Assembly: GCA_964022365.1 (NCBI GenBank)
Contig: CAXHZN010000004.1
Coordinates: 62,001 to 126,000 of the forward strand
Source: CAJXJP01 sp964022365
Lineage (GTDB): Bacteria; Patescibacteriota; Gracilibacteria; BD1-5; UBA6164
DNA length: 64,000 nucleotides
Direction: 5' to 3'
This document shows, piece after piece, positions 10,638-21,437 of this stretch (positions are counted from its first letter, which is position 1; each line of letters opens with the position of its first letter). Both the position numbers and the translations under genes were made by a program. The notes beneath the pieces were generated by a model, which saw only the letters and a list, made by a program, of their open reading frames with translations, did no database searches and was not told the origin of the DNA.

Positions 10638-12476
10638 ATGTTAGAAAAAATAATTCAAAATGTTATTGATCATCATCCTGATTTTTCCTACGAGGATGTA
10701 GAAGAAATCTGTCAGGAATTTTTAGATGAACAACCTGCTAAAATAAAAGAAGAAACAAAATTAAAACGTCTGAATAAATTTTTAGAAAAAGAATTTGAAC
10801 TTAATAAAGCAGACTTAACTACCAGTTTAGAAACAAAACAATATAGCTTAGAAACTATTCCAAAGTATTTATTTTCAGGAAAAGCAGAAATTCAATCGAG
10901 TTTAATACAAATCAATAACCTACATAAACATATCGAAAGAACGCATTTATTTGAAGCTGCAGATTTTCAAATTAACAAAGCTGATAAGATTGCCTTAATT
11001 GGTAAAAATTGAGCTGGAAAAACCAGTTTACTTAAAATGATTTTAAAAACTGATGAAGAATTTATCCCTGATGATGGAGAAATTTTTATTGCTCCATGAG
11101 TAAAAATTTGATATTTATCTCAAGATATTTTTTGGGAAAATATAAATAAAACGCTCGCAGAAGAAATGGATAATATTTTTCCTGAAATAAATGAAAAAAT
11201 ATTTAGGCTCCAAGAAATCCAAGAAGATTGAGAAAAATGGGAAGAAATAGAAGCATTAAATAAATTTTTAGTAGATATTGATTGATTTAGAAAATTTGAA
11301 CTCCAAAAAGATATTCTAAAATATTTTTGATTTTCTCAAGAGCAAATGTGATTCAAAATTTCTCAACTTTCTGGATGAGAACAAACAAAAGTTCAAATAG
11401 CAAAATTTTTAATCCAAGATGTTGATCTGCTAATTTTAGATGAACCTACTAATCACTTGGATATAAACGGGATTTTATTTCTCGAAAAATTTTGTACCAG
11501 TTGGCAAAAAGCTATTTTAAGTATTTCTCATGACATACGATTTATAAATAATACTTCTAATAGTATTGCTGAAATTTCACAAAAAAAGATTCATAAATAC
11601 CCTGGAAATTACGAATTATACCTCCAAGAAAAACAAGCAAATTTTGATAAACTCGAAAGAGATTATAATAATCAACAAAAAGATTTGAAAAAAACTCAAG
11701 ATTATATTGATAGATTTCGTGCAAATTCTGCCAAAGCAAGTAGTGTGCAAAGTCGTATAAAAGCTATGGATAAAATAGAAGTGTTAGAAAAACCTGAAAA
11801 CGAAACGCTCGTAAAAGATATTCATGTGGAAGTAGATAAACGTTTACCAGAAATAATCATGAAAATTTCTGATGTGGTGATTTGATACGATTATCCAATT
11901 GTACATTTACCTGAATATGTAGAAGTAAAAAAATCAGATAAAATTTGAATTATTTGAGAAAATTGAGCATGAAAAACAACATTTTTAAAAACTCTTTTAT
12001 GAGAATTAAAACTTTTAGATGGAAATATTGAAATAAATGAAACTCTGAAAATTGGTTCTTATTCTCAAGTTTTAGAAGACTTAGATCCAAATAAAAATAT
12101 TTTAGAAGAATTATTAGCAGATTTTCAAGATGAAACAAAAATCAGAAATATGCTTGGTTGATTACTCATAATTTGAGAAAAAGTTGAGCAAAAGATTTCA
12201 ACACTTTCATGATGAGAAAGAGCAAAAGTTGCACTCACAAAAATGCTTTTAGTAAAACCTCATGTAATTATAATGGATGAACCTACCAATCATTTGGACA
12301 TTCATTCAAAACAAGTTATCAAAAAAATGTTACAAGAATTTGAAGGAACGACGATGATTGTTTCCCATGACAGAGATATTCTCGAAGCAATTTCAAATAA
12401 AATTTGGCTCGTAAAATCTGGATTTCTCAATGAATATAAAGAAATGGATAGAGCATTTATGGAAATTTGGTGATAA
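10638..12476 (+). CDS. ABC-F family ATPase (ribosome-associated type) with N-terminal extension
   Basis: The 612-residue protein contains two ABC nucleotide-binding domains and no membrane segments, as in the ABC-F translation factors (EttA/Uup/YheS group). Domain 1 has Walker A GKNGAGKTS near residue 121, LSGGEQTKVQ near 250 and DEPTNHLD near 267. A charged linker (YLQEKQANFDKLERDY..) follows, then domain 2 with GENGAGKTT near 440, LSGGERAKVALT near 525 and DEPTNHLD near 545. Most of the invariant glycines are TGA. About 95 residues precede the first domain, beginning with a helical acidic stretch (YEDVEEICQEFLDEQPAK); ABC-F proteins normally begin within a few residues of the first domain. 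The gene is followed by a shared terminator. Confidence 0.93.
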
Positions 12477-12508
12477 AAAAAATACTATTTTAAAAATAGT
12501 ATTTTTTT
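12474..12508. terminator. Bidirectional intrinsic terminator
   Basis: The stem AAATACTATTTT / AAAATAGTATTT with T runs on both sides separates the convergent ABC-F and spermidine-synthase-like genes. Confidence 0.8.
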
Positions 12509-13928
12509 ATTTTTCATATTGAAAATTATTTTGAGAAAATAAATCTTTTTCTATTGTATTGAGATTATCTGTATAAATTTGAGCATCATTTATACCACTA
12601 AGAAAATATTCTTCATATTTTTTATTCGTTACAATAAAATTTGTCATTTTTGAACCAAGTGATTTATTTGTATTTTTAAAATATACATTTTCAAAAACGC
12701 TATCTAAAGTGGTAAATAAGTTTTTAGAAAGCTTCGTTTCTCTATATATATCAGTGATTATATTTAAAAAAATATTTTCTCAGTGTTCTTGGAGTTGTTG
12801 AAAAAATTCTTGTGTGAGCACTTGAGGTGGAATTGATTTCCCAGAATATGCATCAACAAGAATAAAATCATATTTTTTATTTTCGTCTAAATCATTTAGA
12901 AAATATCTTGCTGGTTGCGGATAAAAATTTATTTTTTCTGAAAGTTTTTCTTCTAAAAAATATTTTTCTGCTATTTGCTTTAAATCTTTATCGACATCTA
13001 TTACATCAATATTTTCAACAAATTCAAATTCAGAAATATCTCTAGGAAATGTAAATCCTGCAGCTCAAATCACTAAAATATTTTTTGGTTTAAGTTCTTG
13101 TACTTTTTTTTCTGCTTCTTTAATATATTGAAAAAAACTGGTTTTATCATCTATATTTACACCACTCGAATAAGCTCAATCCATAGAAAATATTCTTTGA
13201 GTATTTTCTAAATTATCATAAATAACTATATCGTGATAGGTATTTGAAGTAGAAAAAATAATATTCGGATTTACAATATTCGTAGTCAAAAATAAAATAT
13301 AAAACCCCAGTAAACCTGCTGAAATAAATGATAAAAAATGTGAAAACTTTTTCATAAAAATCATCATCAAAATAGCACAAATTACGAGAAATATCGGTGC
13401 AATTGCAGCTGTTTTATTTACTCAAATCCATGGGAAAAATACGGTAGAAGTCCCCACAGAACCAGCAAAAGATCATACGGTTGAATAAAATAAAAGTTTT
13501 CACATTTTTTCTCCACTATGATTCCCTTTTAATAATTCAGATAAAAGTGGAATCGTCTGACTGGCTAAAAATACAGGAATAAAAAATAATAAAATACTCG
13601 AAATTAAAATCGCAAAAAAGTAATTTCCTGTTGCAAATAATAAATTTTGAATGGTAAATTCTGCAAATACAAAGGTAAGGAAAAAATAATACATACTCGA
13701 AATTAATAAATTTCTGAGTAATATTTTCTCAATATTTTTCCCAGCTGCTGAGATTTGTCCTCATTTATAATATCCATAACTCAGAGCCAATAAAATAACT
13801 CATAAAATAATAGATGTAGAAATAGAACTCGAGCCGATAATTGGAGTAAATTTTCTCAGTGCGACTATTTCAACAGAAAGTGTTGTGAAACCTTCTAAAA
13901 AAGCGACAATATAGATGATAAAATGCAT
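12507..13928 (-). CDS. Membrane-fused spermidine synthase-like protein
   Basis: The 473-residue protein has roughly eight transmembrane helices in its first 240 residues, then a Rossmann-fold domain like that of spermidine synthases. That domain shows NILVIGAAGFTFPRDI (SAM/dcSAM-loop position), ENIDVIDVDKDLKQIAEKYF, and YDFILVDAYSG..IPPQVLTQEFF. Fused MFS/spermidine-synthase-like proteins of this layout are widespread, and their substrate is generally unknown. Polyamine synthesis itself is not assured, because the usual active-site aspartate signature is weak. The gene stands alone, preceded by the DUF2233-type lipoprotein and sharing a terminator with the ABC-F gene. Confidence 0.75.
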
Positions 13929-13972
13929 AAAATTATTTTTTAATAATTAATTGCTTCTATAATAAGAATTAA

Positions 13973-14010
13973 GAAAAAAAAAGAAATAATATTTTTTATT
14001 TCTTTTTTTT
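13973..14010 (-). terminator. Intrinsic terminator after the glycosidase lipoprotein
   Basis: The AT-rich stem AAAGAAATAA / TTATTTCTTT, followed in the minus direction by a T run, lies just past the stop codon of the lipoprotein gene. Confidence 0.65.
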
Positions 14011-14017
14011 ATTTCTA

Positions 14018-15607
14018 TTATTCAGGCTTATATGAAATTACAAAAAATTGTGGAGCTTCCCAACCTCCGTAAAATCTTTGAAATTTTGTTCCCGGACCAT
14101 CACTATCATAATATGCAAATTGACTCGAAGGTCATCCGTCCATCATCATAAAATCATTTTCTCCGATTGATAATTCTGAGATAATTTTTTCCATTTGTGC
14201 TTGTGTTTTATTTTTTGCAATTATGAAATATACAAAATTATTTTCATCTAATGCGATATACGTTCTTCACACTGCATCATTTCTCCTCGCGTTGACATCT
14301 TTATGAGCTCAAACTATGACTTCACTATAATCTGGATTTTCTAAAATTTCTGCATTATACTCATGAATAATTTTTGCTGTATTATTTTTTGTTATCACAA
14401 AACTAGATTTTTTTATATCATTATCAACATAACTATTAATTATTTCTCCATTTGATTTCACAGGAAAACTCAGCGAAGTAGAATCAATAAGTTGATTAAA
14501 AAACTGTCCATTTATAAATGCAAAAATATTTGTACCATCAATTCTCCCATCATAATTATTCGAAAAATCTTCTGCATAATAACGTTTATATCTTTTTAAG
14601 TTTGTTTCATCCTCATCCGTTATTTCCACTCCACCAAATGAAATATTTGCTTTTTGTAGATCCACACGAAAAATTGAAACATCTTTTTCTTCATTTTGAT
14701 ATAAATTTGCTCCTGGTACAAAAGATTCTAAAGAATAATTTTGTAAATTATTTTCAATATTTATACATTTTTCTAACACTTGTATTTCCCCATTATCATC
14801 AACATAATATGTACAAACTCTTGATTCTTTAAATGTGTTATTTACAAAATCAAAATCATATTCTACATCAGCAAAACAAACAGAAAGTTTTCACCCTGGA
14901 GTTAATCAACCAGAACAATAATCAATAGTTGAACGTTTAAAGTTTTCGAAACTATCCATAAAATCTCCTAGTCCAGAATATGTATCTCCTGTCATAAAAA
15001 TACCAAATTGTTTATATTTTATGATGTTATTATTTCTGACACTAAATCAGCTATTTTGATAATTTTCATCTTTATAATCTTGCCGATATTTTTCTAAACT
15101 TATATCTCAATAATTTCTATGAGTATAATGTGAATAATGGACGATAAATTTTTTTTCTTCAAATTCTTCTAGAATATTTTCTTTTAAATCAAATTTTCCT
15201 AAAAAAGTTAAATAATTATTCCACTCAGCAGCAAAAATAAATTTTGTTTTACTGTTATTAGTACAATATTCTATAACTTTATCTGGTCTATCACTATATG
15301 ATAAATTATTTTTATTTATTTCTTCATAATTTTTTATTTTTTCTTCTAATAATTTTATTTCGTCACTTTGGAAATATTCATCTTTATTATCAGCTTGATA
15401 ATTATATAATCCATCACAAATTGGAAAAGAAATATTCTCATCCCAAGATAATTTTGGTTTTTCAATATTTTTTTCTTCTGGTACTTTTTCCTCTTGAATA
15501 TTTTTTTCGATATTTTTATTTTCTTCTACAGTAATTTCTGTTTGATTATTTTCTCAAATTCCACATGAAATAAATAAAAAACTTAAAATAATAATTAATT
15601 TTTTCAT
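14018..15607 (-). CDS. Lipoprotein with phosphodiester glycosidase (NAGPA/DUF2233-like) domain
   Basis: The 529-residue protein starts with a lipoprotein signal (KKLIIILSFLFISC, lipid on Cys15), then an acidic Glu/Asn/Lys linker. The first roughly 300 residues contain no fold I recognise. From about 320 onward (YSLESFVPGANLY.., VDLQKANISFGG) the sequence matches the phosphodiester glycosidase family. It has AFINGQFF, then YIALDENNFVYFIIA and MMMDGGPSSQFAY, where DGG.SS is the family hallmark. Such domains cleave sugar phosphodiesters (the animal member uncovers mannose-6-phosphate; bacterial ones act on envelope glycans). Anchored outside the membrane, it may remodel the organism's own or host glycans. 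TGA supplies several glycines. Confidence 0.8.
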
Positions 15608-15667
15608 AACTTTATACTAAAATATATTTTATATAACTAATAATATATATTTTTTAAATTAAGCAAC

Positions 15668-15694
15668 AAAAAAAACCTAAAATAGGTTTTTTTT
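15668..15694 (-). terminator. Intrinsic terminator after a micro-protein gene
   Basis: The stem AAAACCTA / TAGGTTTT with an eight-T tail lies ten bases past the stop of the 29-residue gene and on its strand, which supports that gene being real. Confidence 0.75.
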
Positions 15695-15703
15695 ATTTTG
15701 ATG

Positions 15704-15793
15704 TTATTTATGCAAAAAGTATAAAATTAATGCTACAACTAGCATAACTTTAACAATAATAGAGATGAATTTTTTACTCTGCTCACTCTGCAT
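15704..15793 (-). CDS. 29-residue single-helix membrane micro-protein
   Basis: A very short open frame (MQSEQSKKFISIIVKVML.. ending in LYFLHK) encodes a charged N-terminus and one transmembrane helix. Three points argue that it is translated. A strong Shine-Dalgarno AAGGAG lies seven bases before the ATG (15800-15805), a site most genes here lack. A dedicated terminator follows it. The hydrophobic stretch is flanked by Lys and Lys-His. Its function is unknown; single-helix proteins of this size include regulators of transporters and type I toxins. Confidence 0.55.
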   Translation of the reverse strand: MQSEQSKKFISIIVKVMLVVALILYFLHK

Positions 15794-15853
15794 TATAATC
15801 TCCTTTTTTAAATAAGTATTACAAATATATAAAATAATTCAAAATATACAAAA

Positions 15854-16519
15854 TTATTTCACTGCCAGCTTATTTAAATATTGATTAAGAGGAAGACCAA
15901 TTTTGGCTGAAGAAACTATTTCATCAAAGAAATTTTCACTTAAAACTTCTTCATCAGAAAAATTTTTGAGTAAATAAAATTCTTTATACCTGAGTAATGC
16001 AATATTTTCATTATCTTTTTTGTATCATTTTGGTGCAGTTTTTACTTGTTCTCATCTAAGAGAAAAATATTTTTTTATTTTTTTATTTTCTAAAATATTT
16101 TTTATTTCAGTAGAATCTTCATCAATATTTTTACGAATATTCTTAAGTAAAAATGGTTCTGGTCTCCAAATACCTGCAATTAAAAAAGTATTTCATGGGT
16201 GAATATGCAAATAAAATCCTCATCTTTGATGCATCATTGGTTTTGCTCATTGAGAAAATAAAAATCAAAAATGATTTTTAAATGGTTTTCATTTAGCAAA
16301 TCTCGCATCTCTGTAGATACGAAATAAATAAGGTTTTTCGCCTGGAGTTTGTAAACTCGGATCAAAACTATTTAGTGCACCAAATATATGTGCAGCAAAT
16401 AGTTTTGTTTGATTTTTGATTTCTAAATATCTTGGTTTATTTTCTTCAAACCATTCACGATTATTATTCACACTCAATTCAAGTAAAAAATCGTACCAAG
16501 ATTTTGGAATTTTTTTCAT
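15854..16519 (-). CDS. DUF2461 family protein
   Basis: The 221-residue protein matches the DUF2461 (TIGR02453) family along its length: SWYDFLLELSVNNNREWFEENKPRY at the N-terminus, FRIYRDARFAKGKPFKNHFG near 70-90, and GGFYLHIHPGNTFLIAGIWRPE near 100-125. Several conserved glycines are TGA, including those after ARFAK and in NHFG. The family is cytosolic, common in bacteria and of unknown function. The gene is not visibly part of an operon. Confidence 0.9.
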
Positions 16520-16649
16520 AGTAAATTCATTATTTGTATATATTTTGAGTATATAATATTTTCTATAATTTACAAGAAAAATATTTTCTGTTAGAAAAAA
16601 AAATTTATTTTAATATACTTATATAAATAATATTCTAAAAAAATAAAAA

Positions 16650-17918
16650 ATGTTTGAAACACTCACATTAGGAATTTTAACCGTTGCACAATTATTTCAA
16701 CTATGAGTCTGAGATTATAACCATGCAGTAAAAGTACAACAAGAAATCCTTATAGAAAAAGAAAAACAAAGACAAATAGAACTCAGTAAAATTCCCCATC
16801 AAAAAACTCCTGAGCAAGTAAAATCAATTTATTATACAGCTGGAGCTCTTAATTATTGACCAAAAAGAGAAAATCTATTTCAGCTACTTGAAACTTCAGA
16901 AATTAATTCTGTGATTTTAGACATAAAAACTATTTCTGGATATATTAATTTCCAAATGCCAGATACTCACTTTACTACGATACAACCTGCATCAAATAAT
17001 CAGATATGAGATATAAAATCTGAATTAAAATTATTACATGAAAAATGAGCCTATATTATCGGAAGAGTCGTAGTTTTCAAAGATAACAGGATAAAAGAAA
17101 TTCGTCCAGATTTAAACCTGAAATGGAAAAATACAAATAAAGTTTGGGAAGATTATAGTGGAAATTCTTACTCAGATGCTGGTTCACAAGAAATCTGGGA
17201 TTATCACGCAGCCATAGCAAAAACAGCTTTTGATTTATGATTTGATGAAATAAATTTTGATTATGTTCGTTTTCCAACTGATGGGAAAATAAGTGATGCG
17301 CAGTTCCCTTTTTCATGAGAAATTATTTCACAAAATCGAACTTGGTGAAAAATACAAGTCCTTGAAAATTTTTCAGCCTATATAAATAATAATATTAAAA
17401 ATTATAAATCAGAAATAGTTACCTCAGCCGATGTGTTTTGACTCGTTACCAATAATGATATGTTTCAAATCTGACAAAATTTAGAGTCATTTTTACTTCA
17501 TTTTGATTATGTCGCTCCGATGATTTACCCTTCACATTATTGAGCTGGATTTTTATGATATAAACAACCGGATAATAATCCGTATGAAATATTTCAATAT
17601 GCTTTAAATTGAGCAAAAAAACGTATAGATTGACTCAATTTAGAAATAAAAAATGCTCAAAATGAGCAAAGAAATATTTCTATTTTATGAAAATTTGATT
17701 CAAAAACATCTGATATTTCAAATATTTGAGAAATTAAATATACAAATATTCGTCCATGGTTACAATGATTTTCTTGCACTCGGTGTAGCTGAGCTACTCC
17801 ATATACTACAAGTAAATTTCGTAAGCAAATCCAAGCCTTAGAAGACGCTTGAATGAACTCTTGGTTTGTCTGGAGTGCATGATCAAACTATTATCCTGAT
17901 TGGTATAATTCAAAATAA
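16650..17918 (+). CDS. DUF4015 putative glycoside hydrolase
   Basis: The 422-residue protein belongs to the DUF4015 group of putative TIM-barrel glycosidases. It has YYTAGALNYG near 70, VILDIKTISGYINF near 95, DEINFDYVRFP near 195 (the family's most conserved motif), FDYVAPMIYPSHYGAGF near 285 and IRPWLQGFSC near 370, ending with ALEDAGMNSWFVWSAGSNY. The N-terminal 20 residues are moderately hydrophobic and may be an uncleaved export signal. TGA codes for many glycines. It is followed by a shared terminator. It is probably an envelope polysaccharide enzyme, with no known substrate. Confidence 0.85.
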
Positions 17919-17920
17919 AT

Positions 17921-17947
17921 AAAAAAAGCCTGGATCACAGGCTTTTT
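17921..17947. terminator. Bidirectional intrinsic terminator
   Basis: The stem AAAAAGCCTG / CAGGCTTTTT with an A/T-flanked loop separates the DUF4015 gene from the convergent 141-residue gene. Confidence 0.85.
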
Positions 17948-17991
17948 GGTTGTTTTTAAAATAATGAGGTCATCAATTATTTTAAAAAATT

Positions 17992-18417
17992 TTAGAAATC
18001 AGATATTTCATATCGAACTAAAGCAAGATGCTTTTGGTTCGAAAAAATAGATTTTGTATCGACATTATCAAAAACAAGATACGAAACACCATTTTTTTGT
18101 TCTAACGAATCAGAGTATAAATTTCTAATTTCATGTGGTACATGTTGGATTGCAAACATGCACATTTTTTGTAAACAAGCAGCTTTTGCTCCATGTTTGA
18201 TTATAAATTTTTTCCTTTTTTTGGCTGCATATGAAACATAATCAAATGAGAAATCATTTAACAGTGTCAAATAAACCGTTTGATTTGATTTTTCAATCAT
18301 TTCAATTTTCGTTTTATTATCTGCAGATAAATTATTCACACCTGAAATAAAACTAATCAATAGCAATACAGTCCCCATTGCACAGATAAACATAAGTAAT
18401 TTTTTTATACTAAGCAT
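17992..18417 (-). CDS. Hypothetical exported or membrane-anchored protein, 141 aa
   Basis: Not recognised. The N-terminus (SIKKLLMFICAMGTVLLLISFISG) is a signal peptide or anchor. The remainder is a small extracytoplasmic domain with two close cysteines (CLQKMC) and a basic AAKKRKKFIIKHGAK stretch. The start ATG has a Shine-Dalgarno-like GAGGG seven bases upstream. All four glycines use GGN and none uses TGA, unlike the neighbouring genes, which may mark recent acquisition or high expression. Confidence 0.7.
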   Translation of the reverse strand: MLSIKKLLMFICAMGTVLLLISFISGVNNLSADNKTKIEMIEKSNQTVYLTLLNDFSFDYVSYAAKKRKKFIIKHGAKAACLQKMCMFAIQHVPHEIRNLYSDSLEQKNGVSYLVFDNVDTKSIFSNQKHLALVRYEISDF

Positions 18418-18546
18418 ATCAAAGCCCTCATTTTTTCGAGAAAGGATGTAAATGAATTATATTATATTTTTAAATTGAGTCAAATAGTAATTTTGCATGA
18501 AAAAAATAAAAAGAGTAAAAATTTATTTTTCAAAGTGTTTTTATTT

Positions 18547-19347
18547 TTATAATTTTTTAAATATAAATAAATGTTCATGCATTATCAATAAAAAATTATA
18601 ATCTTTACTTTTATTAACCCAAAATCCTGTAGCTTTACAATTATGTTGAACTTTGATAATATCTTCTTTAAGTGCAAATCATGTTTTTAAAAATCTTTCC
18701 ATAACCTTAAAAGCCATTGGTTGATACATTTTTTCTCTTCTTGTATCTCATATCAAAACCGCACAATATTTCCCTGGTTTTAAAACTCTAAAACTTTCTT
18801 TTGCTACTTTTTCCATTTTATCACAAAATTCATCAATATCGTGAATCTGAGATAAATCTCATTTTAATCCATCACTATATTTTATAATATCAGCATACGG
18901 TGGATGCATTAAAACAAAATCAACACTTTCATCTTTTAATTCTTTATTTTTCTTTGTGGCATCATGATGTAAAATTTTTACATCTCACCATTTATTTGTT
19001 TTTAAATGATGTTCTTCTAGTGATTCATTTATTTGTTCTAAATAACTATCTTCAAAATTTAAAAAACTTTCAGTCAAAGCAATTGCTTCAGGATTAATAT
19101 CATAACAAATCAAATTCCTATCCAATAATTTAGACTCAATCGCAGTTGTTCCACCTCAAATCATAGGATCAAGAAGAGTATCTCAAACTTTCGAATATCT
19201 CAATATCAAATTTCTCACCACCTCAGGTGACCAATTTCCTCTCCATTTACTATTATGTGTCATCCAGTTCCCTCTTCTCGGAAAAGACCAAACAGTAGAA
19301 CATTCTTGTTCAAAATCTATTGGTGGAAGTTTTTGTTTTTTAGCCAT
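18547..19347 (-). CDS. DNA methyltransferase (N4/N6 type)
   Basis: The 266-residue protein has the two hallmarks of an amino-methyltransferase acting on DNA. The SAM-binding loop is LLDPMIGGGTTAIESKLLDRNLICYDINPEA near 60-85 (two of the three loop glycines are TGA or GGT-adjacent TGA), and the catalytic motif is FVLMHPPYADIIKYS near 145. The N-terminal WMTHNSKWRGNWSPEVVRNLI resembles the substrate-recognition start of PF01555-type enzymes. The order of motifs (recognition, then GGGTT at the N-terminus, HPPY later) fits the DNA methylase N4/N6 group. Its start overlaps the preceding small gene by eight bases. No matching restriction enzyme is adjacent other than R.DpnII, which already has a Dam-type partner. 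Confidence 0.85.
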
Positions 19348-19591
19348 TTTTTGAATATATTAAGTTTAAATCTAAATGAGCATCATAATCAATCCAAATA
19401 GGATCTTTTTTATTAAAATCTCACTTCACAAGTTTTACATTTTCTATTTTTTCACACTCAGGATGAATATTACTAGAAAAGTAAAATCACAAGTTTGTTC
19501 CACAAAAAATAAATTTTTCTTCCATAACATCAATAAATTCATCTGAATCAATATTTTCTAAATAATATAATTTTTCAAATTTATTTTCCAT
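19340..19591 (-). CDS. Hypothetical protein, 83 aa, coupled to the methyltransferase
   Basis: This short gene becomes visible only with TGA as Gly (two in-frame TGA codons). It encodes an acidic protein (FEKLYYLENIDSDEFIDVMEEKFIFC) with no membrane segment. Its stop codon overlaps the ATG of the DNA methyltransferase by eight bases, so the two are translationally coupled. I recognise no domain. It may be a control or accessory factor of the modification enzyme (inference from position only). Confidence 0.65.
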
Positions 19592-19885
19592 AATTTTGAG
19601 TATAAAAAAATAATTTATTTATATATATACAAAATATATACAAATAAATTATTTTTGCAAGAAATTATTTTTATTTTATAGATTTTGCTCCAAGCAACTG
19701 ACATTCAATTGGTAATAAATCAAATTCAAATTTGCAAAGCAAGAGTGTTTAAAAATGTCACAATTCAATCTTTTTTATATGTTTTCATAATCTTTAGTAT
19801 TTTAAAAAATATTCCACTTAAGGAGATTAATCAAACACCAGTTACAAGTAGCCACTCAGGGCAAAATCTATAAAATATGAGTTAT
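19592..19885. other. Gap between the two parts of the methylase/restriction island
   Basis: This 294-base stretch holds a 62-codon + strand frame (TTG start at 19685) and an opposing roughly 55-codon frame; neither has a ribosome site or a recognisable domain. Most of the sequence before 19680 is A/T runs and probably carries the promoter of the methyltransferase pair. Confidence 0.5.
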
Positions 19886-20752
19886 TTATTTCACTAACTC
19901 ATCTAAAACTCCTTCTTTTAACATTTCAATATTATAAATATTTCCTTCCATTTTATTGTAAGCTTCTTCAAGTGGTTTGAGAGCTGTATTCCAACCAAGT
20001 CAGTCAGTTATCCAGAAAAATTTAATATTTTGATTTTGCATAAAATCATATAATCCAGCGAATTCCCCAGCAACTGCTTTGAGTTTACTTCATCCACCTC
20101 CATAATAATTTACTTCAATAAGGTAAACTTCGTGTTTATCTCTATTGTAAATAGAAAAATCAAATCTTCTACTTGATTTATCTGATTGTACATCTATATT
20201 CCAAGTAGTTTTCATGAAACTTGATGTAGCTTGTTCTTTGTATTCAAATCATGGATTTTTTTCACATAAATCTTTTACAAATTCTTCAACAATATCTTCC
20301 ATTAAATCTCAAGTTCTATTTTTTCTCGCATTTGAATCGAGTCCAGTTTCTACACCAAAAACATAATCTACTAAATTATTAATTTTTTTTGATTCAAAAA
20401 TTTCTTTTAGACCAGATTTTACGAAAAAATTTATCATATCTTGATCTTCAAAGTCAGCTTTTTCTGTAAACAGATGTTTTATATCTTTTATTTCCAGAGT
20501 TTCTCTATCAAGTATTTCTTTATCAAAATTTCTCACAGCTATGAGTAAAGGCAAAACTTCTCTAGTTTTAGGACTTTCCCTTATAATTTCTAAAAACTTG
20601 TTTTCAATATTATCTTCTCACAAAAGTGCTGTTAATAAAGAAAGCCGTTTTTTTACTTTATATGTATTATCTGATATTTTTTTGAAATCAGAGAAATAAT
20701 CCCAAGAAAATATTGAAGATGTGAGAGTGTTTGTTAATTTTTCAAAGTTCAT
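19886..20752 (-). CDS. DpnII-type restriction endonuclease
   Basis: The 288-residue protein matches R.DpnII, which cuts unmethylated GATC; its length equals that of the family. Recognisable blocks are FFVKSGLKEIFESKKINNLVDYVFGVETGLDSNARKNRTG in the middle and a PD-(D/E)xK-like core, RRFDFSIYNRDKHEVYLIEVNYYGGGGSKLKAVAGEF, near 190-230. Asp, Glu and Lys there are the expected catalytic residues. Several conserved glycines are TGA. The start ATG lies one base past the stop of the upstream membrane-protein gene, so it is the last gene of a four-gene operon that starts with the matching Dam-type methyltransferase. Confidence 0.93.
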
Positions 20753-20753
20753 A

Positions 20754-21437
20754 TTAATCTGTTATAAAATAATAAATCCATTTATCAATTATATATACTT
20801 CTTTTTGTTCTAATAGATTATTTAAAATCTCAACTGTATCTTCTTTTTTGAGAATATTATTTGATTTATTTTTTCAAAATCATTCAACATCAATCGGTTC
20901 GATATCAATTTGAGAATATTCTTCATATCTTGTTTCAGCTAAACTTTTTTTTACATTATCTCATTTATATATTTCTTCAAAATTATCTATATCAATTTTT
21001 ATATCTAATTCTGGATCTATATTATGTAATATTTCATTTTGAAAATCATATAAATTTTCACTATCTAAACTCAATTTATATCAAAGTGGAGCTTTATACA
21101 ATTCTCATTCTTTTTCATATAATGATTTTGCATATTCTATATCATCATATAATTTTACCTTCAATTTATCTGGTGATAATCTTTCTTGTAACGTACGTAA
21201 ATATTTGAAATGCTCTTCTTTTTCTTTTCTTATTTCTTCTAAATCAAAGTATCTATATACTCAGAAGAAAAACCCTAGTAAAGTAAATAAGATAGCTAAA
21301 AATTCATAGATAGAAAGATTATTGCTGATTACATACATAACTGTATAACTATTTTGACAATAAATTACAAATAAAATAATTAATGCAATAATTCATAGAA
21401 ATAACGTTATATTTGTTTTCTTTTTGATATTAATCAT
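20754..21437 (-). CDS. Two-helix membrane protein inside the DpnII operon
   Basis: The 227-residue protein has two N-terminal transmembrane helices (about 9-28 and 38-60) and then a cytoplasmic acidic, helical region (DLEEIRKEKEEHFKYLRTLQERL.., ending WIYYFITD). I recognise no domain. Several TGA codons read as Gly. Its ATG overlaps the stop codon of the PIN-like gene and its stop is one base from the ATG of R.DpnII, which shows tight coupling. A membrane protein is not part of classical DpnII systems, so it may be an added effector or sensor. Confidence 0.8.

Noticed and set aside
19685..19873. 62-codon + strand frame between the methyltransferase pair and R.DpnII
   Set aside because: It has a TTG start, no ribosome site and no domain, and lies in an AT-rich gap on the strand opposite to all neighbouring genes.
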